From Gillisia marina (lineage in GTDB: Bacteria > Bacteroidota > Bacteroidia > Flavobacteriales > Flavobacteriaceae), in assembly GCF_000258765.1 (NCBI RefSeq), contig NZ_AJLT01000054.1, forward strand, positions 1 to 64,000: a stretch of 64,000 nt of DNA, given 5' to 3'. The notes under the pieces were generated by a model. The model searched no databases. It saw nothing but the letters and a program-made list of their open reading frames with translations, and was not told the origin of the DNA. The position numbers were made by a program, and so were the translations under genes. Below, in pieces: positions 19,818 through 29,594 of the stretch. The first letter of the stretch is position 1. Each line of letters opens with the position of its first letter.

Positions 19818-20453
19818 ATGAAAACACTTAAATTGGGAGATGTAGCACCAAATTTTGTTGCAGAAACTACTGAAGGTAGAATTAATTTTTATGATTATTT
19901 AGGAGATCACTGGGGAGTTTTGTTTTCTCACCCAAAAGATTTTACACCAGTTTGCACAACCGAGCTAGCCACTATGGCAAAATGCAAAGATGATTTTGAA
20001 AAGCGCAATGTAAAAGTCTTAGCCTTGAGTGTAGATGATATTGACACCCACAAAAAATGGATGGAAGATATTGTTGAAACTCAACATACAAAACTCAACT
20101 TTCCTCTAATTGCTGATGGAAACAGAAAAATTGCATATCTATATGATATGATTCATCCAAATTCTGATGATACAGCAACTGCACGCTCTGTGTATGTAAT
20201 TGCTCCAGATAAGAAAATTAAATTAATGATTACCTATCCTGCGAGTACAGGAAGGAATTTTGATGAAATTTTTAGGGTGATAGATTCGCTACAACTTACC
20301 GAGTATCACAAAGTAGCAACACCTGCTAATTGGAAAAATGGTGAAGAGGTAGTAATAGACCCTAATCTTTCTGATGAAGAAGCAAAAAAAATGTTCCCTA
20401 AAGGCTTTAAAAAAGTGAAGCCTTATATGAGATTCACTTCTCAGCCTAATTAA
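19818..20453 (+). CDS. Peroxiredoxin, Prx6-like (1-Cys type)
   Basis: The 211-residue protein has the Prx6 signature HPKDFTPVCTTEL with the peroxidatic Cys near position 46, and the long C-terminal part (TPANWKNGEEVVI, KKVKPYMRF) that distinguishes Prx6 from AhpC. It reduces hydrogen peroxide and organic peroxides in the cytoplasm. It is monocistronic or co-expressed with the preceding redoxin, and ends at a terminator at 20468-20503. Confidence 0.93.
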   Translation: MKTLKLGDVAPNFVAETTEGRINFYDYLGDHWGVLFSHPKDFTPVCTTELATMAKCKDDFEKRNVKVLALSVDDIDTHKKWMEDIVETQHTKLNFPLIADGNRKIAYLYDMIHPNSDDTATARSVYVIAPDKKIKLMITYPASTGRNFDEIFRVIDSLQLTEYHKVATPANWKNGEEVVIDPNLSDEEAKKMFPKGFKKVKPYMRFTSQPN

Positions 20454-20467
20454 AACTTAGATGAATG

Positions 20468-20503
20468 AAAAAGCCTCAACAAATTAATTGCTGAGGCTTT
20501 TTT
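20468..20503. terminator. Intrinsic terminator between the peroxiredoxin gene and the PPIase gene
   Basis: Arms AAAGCCTCA (20470-20478) and TGAGGCTTT (20492-20500) enclose a 13-base loop. An A-run on the left and a T-run on the right allow use from both convergent genes. Confidence 0.88.
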
Positions 20504-20522
20504 ATATAATTCTTGGCAAGAT

Positions 20523-21455
20523 TTACTTAACTGCCACCAACTCTACATCAAAAATCAAAGTTGCATTTGGAGGAATTGTTCCTCCTGCTCCACGTTCTCC
20601 GTAAGCTAAATGAGAAGGAATCACAAATCTTGCTTGGTCTCCAACACTCAATAACTGAATACCTTCATCCCAACCTTGGATTACTTGACCTTTACCCAAT
20701 TTAAAATCTATTGGTTGATTACGGGTATATGAAGAATCGAAAACACTACCATCCGGTAACATTCCTTTATAATGAACTGAAACGGTCTTGCCCTTTTGAG
20801 CTTGAACACCATCTCCTTTTTGTTCAATTTTATATCGAAGTCCGCTAGCCGTTTTTTCAAATCCCTGAGACATTTCTCCCATTAATTCTTCTTGTTTCTT
20901 TTTTGCGGCTGCTTCTCTTTCAGCTTTGGCACCATTAAAAGAGCGAAATTCTTCAACTCCATTAAACTTTTCAGCTTCAGCACCTTGTCTAATAATTTCA
21001 ACTTTATCAAGTTTATCACCTTGAGCTATAGCATCTACCACATCTTGCCCTTCAACTACACTTCCAAAAACGGTATGTTTCCCGTCCAACCAAGGAGTTG
21101 CAATATGAGTAATAAAAAACTGACTTCCATTTGTTCCAGGCCCAGCGTTTGCCATAGAAAGTTTTCCGGGAGCATCGTGAGTTAATTCTGGATGAATTTC
21201 ATCTTCGAAGTTGTAACCAGGCCCACCGGTTCCATTTCCTTTTGGGTCTCCACCTTGAATCATAAAATCCGGAATCACTCTATGGAATTTCAATCCGTCA
21301 TAGTAAGGTTTCCCTTGCGGAATCGCTTTATTCTCTAAATTACCTTCTGCCAGTCCTACAAAGTTCCCAACAGTTCCAGGTGTTTTTTCATTTTCCAATT
21401 TCACCAAAATCTCACCTTTAGAAGTATGAAACTTGGCATATAATCCGTCTTGCAT
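20523..21455 (-). CDS. Cyclophilin-FKBP fusion peptidyl-prolyl isomerase
   Basis: Two different prolyl isomerases are joined in one 310-residue chain. Residues 5-150 are a cyclophilin domain ([34 protein letters not shown]). A charged coiled linker of about 50 residues follows. Residues 215-310 are an FKBP domain ([41 protein letters not shown]). There is no signal peptide, which suggests a cytoplasmic folding role. The fusion is known from Flavobacteriia. A -7-like element precedes the gene. Confidence 0.95.
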   Translation of the reverse strand: MQDGLYAKFHTSKGEILVKLENEKTPGTVGNFVGLAEGNLENKAIPQGKPYYDGLKFHRVIPDFMIQGGDPKGNGTGGPGYNFEDEIHPELTHDAPGKLSMANAGPGTNGSQFFITHIATPWLDGKHTVFGSVVEGQDVVDAIAQGDKLDKVEIIRQGAEAEKFNGVEEFRSFNGAKAEREAAAKKKQEELMGEMSQGFEKTASGLRYKIEQKGDGVQAQKGKTVSVHYKGMLPDGSVFDSSYTRNQPIDFKLGKGQVIQGWDEGIQLLSVGDQARFVIPSHLAYGERGAGGTIPPNATLIFDVELVAVK

Positions 21456-21479
21456 AATGCTAGTTTTTAATTAGTGGCG

Positions 21480-21487
21480 CAAAGATA
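21480..21487 (-). promoter_or_regulatory. Putative -7 promoter element of the PPIase gene
   Basis: On the minus strand TATCTTTG matches TAnnTTTG and lies 24 bases before the start codon at 21455. Confidence 0.5.
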
Positions 21488-21584
21488 ACAATTTGAAAAA
21501 GTAACCGGGATAGGCTTGGGGAGATTTTAGGATTTAAAATGAATAAATTCTGAAATTTTCAGGTTTCAAGTTTCAGCTTTCAAG

Positions 21585-21640
<56 letters not shown>

Positions 21641-23836
21641 TTAATTAGCTACTTCGCTGATGAATTTAATTCGATATAAACGCAATTCTTCATCGTCGTA
21701 ATCTCCATCGAACTCTTCTATAGCTTCTTCTATTTTATCTGATTCTGCTTCCAAGAAATATTCATGGATCTCTTCTTGCTGCTCATCGTCTAGAATATCA
21801 TTAAGCCAATAATCGATATTAAGCTTAGTACCACTATAAACAATAGCTTCCATCTCCTTAATAAACTCGTGCATTTCCATTCCTTTTGCAGAAGCAATGT
21901 CTGTTAAAGGTAATTTTCTGTCGACATTCTGAATAATATAGAGTTTAAGACCACTGTTAGCACCCGTAGATTTTACCACAAAATCATCCGGCCTAATAAT
22001 ATCATTCTCTTCTACATAATTGCTGATTACCTCAACGAATTCCTTACCAAATTTTTTAGCTTTACCCTCTCCTACACCATGAATATTACTTAATTCATCT
22101 ATAGAAATCGGATATTTTAAAGCCATATCCTGAATAGAAGGGTCTTGAAAAACTACAAATGGAGGGACATTCTGCTTTTTGGCTACTTTTTTACGAAGCT
22201 CTTTTAAAATTTTGACCAATTGTATATCAGCATCTGCATTACCTCCTTTCGGCGTGTTAGAATCATCTTGATCGAAGTCATAAATATGATCTTCGGTCAT
22301 CATAAAGGAACTTGGATTTTTAATAAAATCTTTACCTTTTTCTGTAATCCTTACAACACCATAGGTTTCAATATCCTTTTTCAGCATTCCGGCAACCAAA
22401 ACTTGGCGCACAAGTGCCGTCCAGTATTGAGAATCTTGGCCTTTTCCTTTACCAAAAAGAGGATGTTCATTTGTTTTGTGAGATAGAATCAAAGCATTCG
22501 ATTTTCCTATCAATGTATTTACAACTTCCTTTGCTTTATATATTTGATTAGTTTCCATTACTGTTTTCAGTAAAAGAGCAACCTCATCTTTGGCTTCATG
22601 TTTCTTCTTAGGATTTTGCACATTGTCATCCATCGATGCTCCATCCCCTATTTTTTCATCGAAATGCTCCCCAAAATAATGAAGTAGAAATTTACGACGA
22701 GACATGGAAGTTTCGGCATATCCAACTACTTCCTGAAGCAATGCATGGCCAATTTCCTGTTCTGCAACAGGTTTACCACTCATGAATTTTTCCAGTTTTT
22801 CTATATCCTTATAAGCGTAATATGCCAAGCAATGACCTTCACCACCATCTCTACCTGCACGGCCGGTTTCTTGATAATAACTCTCTAAACTTTTTGGAAT
22901 ATCATTATGAATTACAAATCTTACATCTGGTTTGTCTATCCCCATCCCAAAAGCAATAGTTGCCACTACGACATCTATATCTTCCATAATGAACATGTCC
23001 TGATGTTTAATTCGAGTTTTAGCGTCCAAGCCAGCATGATAAGGAACTGCTTTAATTCCGTTCACCTGAAGTACTTGCGCTAATTCCTCAACCCTTTTTC
23101 TACTTAAACAATAGATAATTCCAGACTTCCCCTCATTCTGCTTAACAAAACGAATAATGTCTGAATCTACATTTTTTGTCTTTGGCCTTATCTCATAATA
23201 CAAATTAGGACGATTAAAGCTGGCTTTAAACGTCTTAGCATCTGTGATGCCAAGGTTTTTAAGAATATCTTCTTGCACTTTTGGAGTAGCAGTTGCGGTA
23301 AGTCCAATAATTGGAATGTTATCCCCAATACGTTTTATAATATGTTTTAGATTTCGATATTCCGGTCTAAAATCATGCCCCCACTCACTAATACAATGAG
23401 CTTCATCTACCGCCATAAAAGAAATTTCAACCCCACGTAAAAATTCAACATTTTCCTCTTTTGTTAAAGATTCGGGGGCAACATATAGCAGTTTGGTGAT
23501 ACCATTGGTTATATCCTCCTTCACCTGCTTGATCTCCGACTTATTTAAGGAAGAGTTTAGTACATGCGCGATCCCATGTTCAGAAGAAATCCCGCGAATT
23601 GCATCCACTTGATTTTTCATTAAGGCGATTAAAGGTGAAACCACGATTGCGGTTCCTTCTTCTATTAAAGCAGGGAGTTGATAACAAAGTGATTTCCCAC
23701 CCCCAGTAGGCATTATAACGAAAGTATTGTGTTTGTTAACGATACTTTTAATTACTTGTTCCTGAAGACCTTTGAATTGACTGAATCCAAAGTACTTTTT
23801 AAGTTGTTGGTGTAAATCGATTTCGGTAGAGCTCAT
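21641..23836 (-). CDS. recQ: ATP-dependent DNA helicase RecQ
   Basis: The 731-residue protein contains a complete RecQ core: Q-motif region FGFSQFKGLQEQVI, Walker A MPTGGGKSLCYQ, DEAH box VDEAHCISEWGHDFR, motif III GLTATATP, and motif VI YYQETGRAGRDG. The RQC region follows, then an HRDC-like domain at about 540-610 (SIDELSNIHGVGEGKAKKFG). The acidic C-terminal 120 residues are an extension common in Bacteroidota. The zinc-binding cysteines expected in the RecQ-Ct region are not obvious by eye. It is divergent from kdsD across an 83-base gap. Confidence 0.95.
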   Translation of the reverse strand: MSSTEIDLHQQLKKYFGFSQFKGLQEQVIKSIVNKHNTFVIMPTGGGKSLCYQLPALIEEGTAIVVSPLIALMKNQVDAIRGISSEHGIAHVLNSSLNKSEIKQVKEDITNGITKLLYVAPESLTKEENVEFLRGVEISFMAVDEAHCISEWGHDFRPEYRNLKHIIKRIGDNIPIIGLTATATPKVQEDILKNLGITDAKTFKASFNRPNLYYEIRPKTKNVDSDIIRFVKQNEGKSGIIYCLSRKRVEELAQVLQVNGIKAVPYHAGLDAKTRIKHQDMFIMEDIDVVVATIAFGMGIDKPDVRFVIHNDIPKSLESYYQETGRAGRDGGEGHCLAYYAYKDIEKLEKFMSGKPVAEQEIGHALLQEVVGYAETSMSRRKFLLHYFGEHFDEKIGDGASMDDNVQNPKKKHEAKDEVALLLKTVMETNQIYKAKEVVNTLIGKSNALILSHKTNEHPLFGKGKGQDSQYWTALVRQVLVAGMLKKDIETYGVVRITEKGKDFIKNPSSFMMTEDHIYDFDQDDSNTPKGGNADADIQLVKILKELRKKVAKKQNVPPFVVFQDPSIQDMALKYPISIDELSNIHGVGEGKAKKFGKEFVEVISNYVEENDIIRPDDFVVKSTGANSGLKLYIIQNVDRKLPLTDIASAKGMEMHEFIKEMEAIVYSGTKLNIDYWLNDILDDEQQEEIHEYFLEAESDKIEEAIEEFDGDYDDEELRLYRIKFISEVAN

Positions 23837-23858
23837 TAAATCGTGTTACAATTTTATT

Positions 23859-23866
23859 TACATTTG
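23859..23866 (+). promoter_or_regulatory. Putative -7 promoter element of the kdsD-tatC operon
   Basis: TACATTTG matches TAnnTTTG, about 60 bases before the TTG start of kdsD. On the opposite strand TATCTTTA, a near match, lies close by at about 23873-23880 and could serve recQ, so the gap probably holds back-to-back promoters. Confidence 0.45.
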
Positions 23867-23919
23867 CATTAATAAAGATACATATTTCTTTAGGATTCAC
23901 AATTCATAATTCTACAAAT

Positions 23920-24885
23920 TTGAAACTAGAAGAGAAAATCCTTTCTGTTGCCAAAGACACCATTTCCATTGAAGCAAAAGCAATTGCAAACCTCGAAAAT
24001 CTGATAGACAAGGATTTCTCTGATGCTGTTGAATGTATCTATAACTCGAAAGGTAGGGTAATTATTACAGGAATAGGTAAAAGTGCAATTATCGCAAATA
24101 AAATAGTTGCAACCCTTAACTCTACGGGTACTCCGGCCGTATTCATGCATGCAGCAGATGCCATTCATGGGGATTTGGGAACTATCTTAACAGATGATGT
24201 CGTTATTTGTATCTCAAAAAGCGGAAATACGCCAGAAATTAAAGTACTGGTTCCTCTGATTAAAAATTTCAACAATAAGCTTATTGCAATTACAGGAAAT
24301 AAAGATTCTTTTTTAGGCCAGCAATCTGATTTTGTCTTAAATGCGTATATAGAAATGGAAGCTTGTCCAAATAATTTGGCACCTACCACTAGTACCACTG
24401 CACAATTGGTATTAGGAGATGCTTTAGCAGTTTGTTTATTAAAATTAAGAGGATTTACGAGTAAAGATTTTGCAAAATATCATCCAGGTGGGGCTTTAGG
24501 AAAGAAGCTATATTTACGTGTTAGCGATATCACTGCTCAAAATCAATTACCGCAAGTAACACCTCAAACCAATGTTAGAGATGTAATTATCGAGATTTCC
24601 GAAAAAATGCTTGGAGCAACAGCCGTGATAGAAGATGAAAAGGTTATTGGGATTGTTACTGACGGTGACATTCGTAGGATGCTTAGAAATAATGATGCTT
24701 TTATACATCTTACAGCTTTAGATATCATGAGCAAAAACCCAAAAACGGTTGCTCAAGATATGATGGCCGTGGAGGCACTGGCAATATTAGAAAAAAATAA
24801 AATCTCTCAACTTATTGCCGTTGAAGATGGAAAATATGCCGGAATTGTGCATATTCACAACTTAATACGAGAAGGAATTATATAA
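23920..24885 (+). CDS. kdsD: Arabinose-5-phosphate isomerase KdsD/KpsF
   Basis: This enzyme makes D-arabinose 5-phosphate from ribulose 5-phosphate for Kdo synthesis. It has 321 residues, with a SIS sugar-isomerase domain at about 35-175 (GIGKSAIIANKI, ISKSGNTPEI, then PTTSTTAQLVLGDALA) and two CBS domains at about 205-320 (GIVTDGDIRRML). The start is a TTG at 23920, supported by alignment of KLEEKILSVAKDTI with the family N-terminus. Its stop codon overlaps the tatC start by one base. Confidence 0.94.
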   Translation: MKLEEKILSVAKDTISIEAKAIANLENLIDKDFSDAVECIYNSKGRVIITGIGKSAIIANKIVATLNSTGTPAVFMHAADAIHGDLGTILTDDVVICISKSGNTPEIKVLVPLIKNFNNKLIAITGNKDSFLGQQSDFVLNAYIEMEACPNNLAPTTSTTAQLVLGDALAVCLLKLRGFTSKDFAKYHPGGALGKKLYLRVSDITAQNQLPQVTPQTNVRDVIIEISEKMLGATAVIEDEKVIGIVTDGDIRRMLRNNDAFIHLTALDIMSKNPKTVAQDMMAVEALAILEKNKISQLIAVEDGKYAGIVHIHNLIREGII

Positions 24886-25733
24886 TGGGAAAAGTTAGCA
24901 AGCCGGAAGAAGAAATGTCTTTTCTGGATCATTTGGAAGATTTAAGATGGCATTTAATACGATCTACTTTAGCCGTCCTAATCGCTGCAACATTAGCCTT
25001 TATAGCTAAAGGTTTCATATTTGATGTGCTTCTTTTTGGACCTAGCCAAACCGATTTCTGGACTTACGACATTCTTTGTAAGATTACAACATGGTTTGGC
25101 GTAGATGGTGGATTTTGTAATAATGTTATGCCATTTGGAATCCAGAGTAGAACGATGGGCGGGCAATTCTCTGCTCATATTTGGGTAGCAATCACCGCAG
25201 GATTTGTAATTGCGTTTCCTTATGTAATTTATGAATTCTGGAAATTTGTTGCTCCCGCCATGAAAGATAACGAACGAAAAAATGCCAGAGGTTTTATATT
25301 TATCTCATCGCTTTTATTCTTTACAGGAGTACTTTTTGGATATTATGTTATTACTCCGTTATCAATCAACTTTTTAGGAAAATATCAAGTAAGTGAAGTT
25401 GTTTTAAATGAATTCGACTTAGATAGTTATATAAGCCTCGTAAGAGCTTCAGTTATTGCCAGTGGTCTAATATTTGAGCTACCGATTGTGATTTTCTTTT
25501 TAACCAAGGTTGGAGTACTTACGCCAGACTTCTTAAGAAAATATAGAAAATATGCATTGATTGGAGTTCTAGTGCTTTCAGCAATTATAACTCCGCCAGA
25601 TATTGTGAGTCAGATAATAGTAGCAATACCGGTTTTAATTTTATATGAAATAAGTATAGTTATTTCCAAAATAGTGTACAAGAGACTTTTAAGAGAAGAA
25701 CAAGAGAATAAAAATAAATTAGCTAGAAAATAA
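24885..25733 (+). CDS. tatC: Twin-arginine translocase subunit TatC
   Basis: The 282-residue polytopic inner-membrane protein begins with the conserved EMSFLDHLEDLRWHLIRS, in which the family Glu-Leu-Arg motif is recognisable. There are six hydrophobic segments, with FVIAFPYVIYEFWKFVAPAM in the middle and a C-terminal TPPDIVSQI motif. TatC recognises twin-arginine signal peptides. The periplasmic loop between the first two helices is longer than in E. coli, as is usual in Flavobacteriia. Translation is probably coupled to kdsD. Confidence 0.95.
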   Translation: MGKVSKPEEEMSFLDHLEDLRWHLIRSTLAVLIAATLAFIAKGFIFDVLLFGPSQTDFWTYDILCKITTWFGVDGGFCNNVMPFGIQSRTMGGQFSAHIWVAITAGFVIAFPYVIYEFWKFVAPAMKDNERKNARGFIFISSLLFFTGVLFGYYVITPLSINFLGKYQVSEVVLNEFDLDSYISLVRASVIASGLIFELPIVIFFLTKVGVLTPDFLRKYRKYALIGVLVLSAIITPPDIVSQIIVAIPVLILYEISIVISKIVYKRLLREEQENKNKLARK

Positions 25734-25737
25734 TAGA

Positions 25738-26094
25738 ATGACAAATCAAGTTGAAGAGTTCAATGCATATAGAGAGCGCATGAACGATAGGATCTTAGGA
25801 GATAATAATAAGATCATAAAACGAATATTTAATCTGGACACCAATGCATTTGCGCCTGGAGCTCTGGACGTGAAGACCAAAGAATTATTAGGCCTAGTTG
25901 CCTCTACCGTTTTAAGGTGTGATGACTGTGTGAAATACCATTTGGAAACATCCTATAAAGTTGGATTAAGCAAGGAAGAAGTTATGGAAGCTTTAAGTAT
26001 CGCGACTTTAGTTGGAGGAACCATTGTTATCCCACATTTAAGAAGAGCTTATGAGTATTGGGATGAGTTGGAAACTGTTTCAGATAAAGCCTAA
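25738..26094 (+). CDS. Carboxymuconolactone decarboxylase/AhpD-like protein
   Basis: This 118-residue all-helical protein carries the AhpD-type redox motif CDDCVKYH near residue 61 and GLSKEEVMEALSIA after it. It starts 4 bases after tatC, so the three genes kdsD-tatC-CMD form an operon. In this family the CxxC-H motif supports thiol-dependent peroxidase activity. The true substrate here is unknown. Confidence 0.88.
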   Translation: MTNQVEEFNAYRERMNDRILGDNNKIIKRIFNLDTNAFAPGALDVKTKELLGLVASTVLRCDDCVKYHLETSYKVGLSKEEVMEALSIATLVGGTIVIPHLRRAYEYWDELETVSDKA

Positions 26095-26149
26095 TCTTTA
26101 TTTCCTTTACCTCCCGATATAAAAAATAACCTAGTTAAGAATTAATCCC

Positions 26150-26890
26150 ATGAAGTTAAAAGCCGAAAGTTTAGTAAAATCGTATAAAGGCCGAAAAGTG
26201 GTGAAAGGGATTACTGTGGAGGTAAATCAAGGGGAAATTGTGGGTTTATTAGGCCCAAATGGTGCCGGGAAGACCACTTCTTTTTATATGATCGTAGGCT
26301 TGATAAAACCAAACGGAGGAAGCATATATCTGGATAATGAAAACATCACTAAGTTCCCTATGTATAAACGAGCTCAATATGGAATTGGTTATTTAGCCCA
26401 GGAAGCTTCGGTATTCAGAAAACTAAGTATTGAGGATAATATTATGAGTGTTTTAGAACTCACAAAATTATCCAAGAAAGAGCGGCATTTAAAGATGGAA
26501 TCTTTAATTGAAGAATTCGGACTTGGACACATCAGAAAAAGTAGAGGAGATTTATTGAGTGGTGGTGAGCGCAGGAGAACAGAAATTGCTCGTGCTTTAG
26601 CAACAGATCCTAATTTTATTCTTTTAGATGAGCCATTCGCCGGAGTAGATCCCGTTGCTGTAGAAGATATTCAACGAATTGTAGCACAGTTAAAAAATAA
26701 AAATATAGGAATTCTTATTACAGACCATAATGTACAGGAAACCTTAGCTATTACAGATAGAACCTATCTTATGTTTGAAGGAAACATCCTTAAACATGGA
26801 ATGCCCGAGGAATTGGCTGAAGACGAAATGGTTAGAAAAGTATATCTCGGTCAGAATTTTGAACTTAGAAAGAAGAAAATATTTGACTAG
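26150..26890 (+). CDS. lptB: LPS export ABC transporter ATPase LptB
   Basis: The 246-residue ATPase has Walker [10 protein letters not shown] near residue 37, the LptB-type signature [15 protein letters not shown], and Walker [14 protein letters not shown]. The switch and Q-loop [10 protein letters not shown] match LptB closely. It powers the LptBFG complex that takes lipopolysaccharide from the inner membrane to the Lpt bridge. It is downstream of the kdsD-tatC-CMD operon by 55 bases and may be co-transcribed. Having kdsD and lptB together links two LPS steps. Confidence 0.95.
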   Translation: MKLKAESLVKSYKGRKVVKGITVEVNQGEIVGLLGPNGAGKTTSFYMIVGLIKPNGGSIYLDNENITKFPMYKRAQYGIGYLAQEASVFRKLSIEDNIMSVLELTKLSKKERHLKMESLIEEFGLGHIRKSRGDLLSGGERRRTEIARALATDPNFILLDEPFAGVDPVAVEDIQRIVAQLKNKNIGILITDHNVQETLAITDRTYLMFEGNILKHGMPEELAEDEMVRKVYLGQNFELRKKKIFD

Positions 26891-26896
26891 AAGTTC

Positions 26897-27676
26897 TTAA
26901 GCTAGTTTTGTCTTTTTAGCTTCACTTTTATTTGAAATTATCGATAGCAACACATAACTAGCTATAATAAGCGGGATAGCGATAAACTGAAAAATGATTA
27001 TCATTATCAAACAAAAGGCTATAAAAAAATATCTCAACTTATTTTTATTGAACGACCAATCGGAAAACTTTAAAGCAAATAAGGGAATTTCTGCGTTTAA
27101 GATATAACAACTAAAAATTGTAAGTCCTACCAAAAACCATTCATTTAAAATTAGTGAAACGGCAATTGGATGTGGTTGATATACCAAAATTAGAGGCAAA
27201 CTCAAGATCAACATAGCATTAGCGGGAGTTGGTAGTCCAATAAAAGAATCTGTTTGCCGATCGTCCACATTAAATTTTGCTAATCTATATCCCGAAGCTA
27301 AAACAATAAACAAACCTAGAACTGCTAAAAATGGAATATTCCATTCCAACCAAGTACTGGCAGCATCGGCACTCCAACTATCTGCTGTTGGATCCTTAGT
27401 TCCGGGGAGTGCCCGCAAGAATAACTGATACATTACAATCCCTGGTACTAATCCGCTGGTAATCATATCTGCCAAAGAATCCAACTGTAAACCAACTTCG
27501 CTTTTAACATTAAGTGCTCTAGCAGCCAAACCATCAAAAAAGTCAAAAAAGATTCCTAATCCTACAAACAAAGCAGCCATAATTAGGTTGCCTTGAACTG
27601 CAAATATTGCGGCTAATGTTCCGCATAACATATTTAAACCGGTAATTATATTAGGAATGTGTCTTTTTAAGGCCAT
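26897..27676 (-). CDS. pssA: CDP-diacylglycerol-serine O-phosphatidyltransferase PssA
   Basis: This integral membrane enzyme of 259 residues makes phosphatidylserine, the precursor of phosphatidylethanolamine. The CDP-alcohol phosphotransferase signature D-G-x2-A-R-x8-G-x3-D-x3-D is visible as FFDGLAARALNVKSEVGLQLDSLADM near residues 47-71. About eight hydrophobic segments follow. Its 3' end lies 6 bases from the convergent lptB stop codon. No promoter motif was found upstream. Confidence 0.94.
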   Translation of the reverse strand: MALKRHIPNIITGLNMLCGTLAAIFAVQGNLIMAALFVGLGIFFDFFDGLAARALNVKSEVGLQLDSLADMITSGLVPGIVMYQLFLRALPGTKDPTADSWSADAASTWLEWNIPFLAVLGLFIVLASGYRLAKFNVDDRQTDSFIGLPTPANAMLILSLPLILVYQPHPIAVSLILNEWFLVGLTIFSCYILNAEIPLFALKFSDWSFNKNKLRYFFIAFCLIMIIIFQFIAIPLIIASYVLLSIISNKSEAKKTKLA

Positions 27677-27830
27677 GTTTATTTTTCTTTCAGGGTTCTA
27701 AAGTAATTATTTGAAATTAAAAGATTCTAAAATTAACGCAATTATAGATAACTATTCCAAATCATTAAAAATAGCTATTCAAATTAATCAAGATTTTCAC
27801 TAATCGGCAGTGCAATATAAAAGTCTTTCC

Positions 27831-27838
27831 TATTTTTG
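27831..27838 (+). promoter_or_regulatory. Putative -7 promoter element of lnt
   Basis: TATTTTTG matches TAnnTTTG and lies 16 bases before the ATG at 27855. This supports that ATG over a TTG three codons upstream, which would leave almost no leader. Confidence 0.5.
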
Positions 27839-27854
27839 AATAGATTTGAATTTT

Positions 27855-29442
27855 ATGAAAAACCTTTTTTTTGCAATCCTATCCGGATTACTGCTTGCCT
27901 TCGCATGGCCCACATATGGTCTTCCTCTTTTATTATTTTTTGGTTTTATACCGCTATTATATGTTGAATACAAACTAAGAACAGCTGGTGTTAAATTTTT
28001 AAAATTGAAGGTATTAGGATATAGCTATTTATCTTTCTTTTTGTGGAATCTTATTACGACCTATTGGCTATATTTTTCGACTCCATTTGGGGGAGCATTT
28101 GCCATTCTAGTGAATTCCCTTTTAATGGCCTTGGTGTTCTTACTCTACCACATAGTTGCCAAAAGAACAAACTTCAAGGCTTCCTCTGCTTTTCTGATCT
28201 GTTTGTGGATAGTTTTTGAAAAATTGCATTTAAACTGGGATTTTTCCTGGCCTTGGTTAAATCTAGGAAATGGATTTTCAAATTATATAAACTGGGTTCA
28301 GTGGTACGAATACACAGGGACTTTCGGTGGAACTTTATGGATATGGGTAGTAAATATGGCTGTTTTTAAATTCATATTACTCTATAGGGAACACCGGGCA
28401 AAAGAGATTTTGGTTCGAAGTATTGTAAAAATCAGTTTAATAATTTTTCTTCCTATTACTATTTCCTATATAATTTTAGCTAATTATACTGAAGGCAACA
28501 AAAAAAATAGAAGCGGTAATTCTTCAACCAAATATAAATCCTTACACAGAAAAATATAATACTACCGATACTAGAATTGGAGAATTACTATTGAAGCTAA
28601 GCGATTCTTTAGTTACAAAAAATACTGATTTATTGGTAGCTCCGGAAACTGTGTTTGCAGATGGAACAGCATTGCCACAATTTCAACGTTCAGAAGCTAT
28701 TTACTTTGGTAATCAACTAATAAGCAACCATCCAAATTTAAATTTCTTAAGCGGAATTTCCATGTTTGATAGGTTTAAAGATCCTGTGAAAGCGGGAAAA
28801 CAAAGTAATTATATTGGACCAAACGATTGGTACAACGACTATAATTCTGCTTTCTTTCTGAATTCCGATAGCAAGCCCGAATTATATCATAAATCGAAAT
28901 TAGTTGTCGGAGTCGAAAACTTTCCATATCAAAACATTCTGAAACCATTGCTTGGAAATATTATGATTGATCTTGGTGGAACCGTTGCAATGAAAACCAC
29001 GCAAGAAGACAGAGAGGTTTTCAGATTGAATAACTCAGAAGCTACAGCTCCAATTATTTGTTATGAATCTGTTTACGGTGAATATGTAACAGGATATGTA
29101 AAGAACGGGGCTAATTTTCTTACAATCATTACAAATGATGCTTGGTGGGATAATACGCAAGGCCATAAACAGCATTTGAGTTATGCAAGCTTGCGAGCGG
29201 TAGAAACAAGAAAATCTGTAGTTAGAAGTGCTAATACAGGAATTTCAGCATTTATAGATGAAACAGGACAGGTTACTAAAAGTTTGGGTTATGAGAAACA
29301 GGGAAGCATAAAAAGTAAAATCACTGTGAATAATAAGCAAACCTTCTATGTAAAGCACGGAGATTACATTGCAAGGATTGCTCAGTTTCTCGCTTTATTC
29401 TTATTCTTATTTTGTATCATAAAATATAAGCGGAGTCGATAA
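27855..29442 (+). CDS. lnt: Apolipoprotein N-acyltransferase Lnt (one frameshift)
   Basis: Removing one base from the A8 run at 28500-28507 joins two fragments into a 528-residue protein. The N-terminal 215 residues hold about six membrane helices. The rest is a nitrilase-type domain with the E-K-C triad: Glu in LLVAPETVF, Lys in YHKSKLVVG, Cys in APIICYESVYG. Lnt adds the third acyl chain to lipoproteins at the periplasmic face of the inner membrane. The break separates the membrane part from the catalytic part and would abolish function if real, which favours a sequencing error. Confidence 0.92.
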
Positions 29443-29454
29443 TTAATCTAGATA

Positions 29455-29588
29455 GTCATGCTGAACTTATTTCAGCATCTTAACACTGAAATAATGAAGA
29501 ACTCCAAAAGAGACCATGAAACAAGTTAAGGGTGACGATAACTTGAAAAATTCTATGATTGTCAAGTTGAGCCTGTCGAAATGTGTGA
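29455..29588. repeat. REP/MITE-like intergenic repeats between lnt and the sugar transferase gene
   Basis: Two inverted arms, GTCATGCTGAACTTATTTCA at 29455-29474 and the complement of CGTCACCCTTAACTTGTTTC ending at 29537, form an imperfect large hairpin. A third unit, TTGTCAAGTTGAGCCTGTCG at about 29559-29578, is of a different but also commonly dispersed type. They lie between convergent genes. A related inverted pair is at 44064-44146. Confidence 0.7.
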
Positions 29589-29594
29589 TTTTAA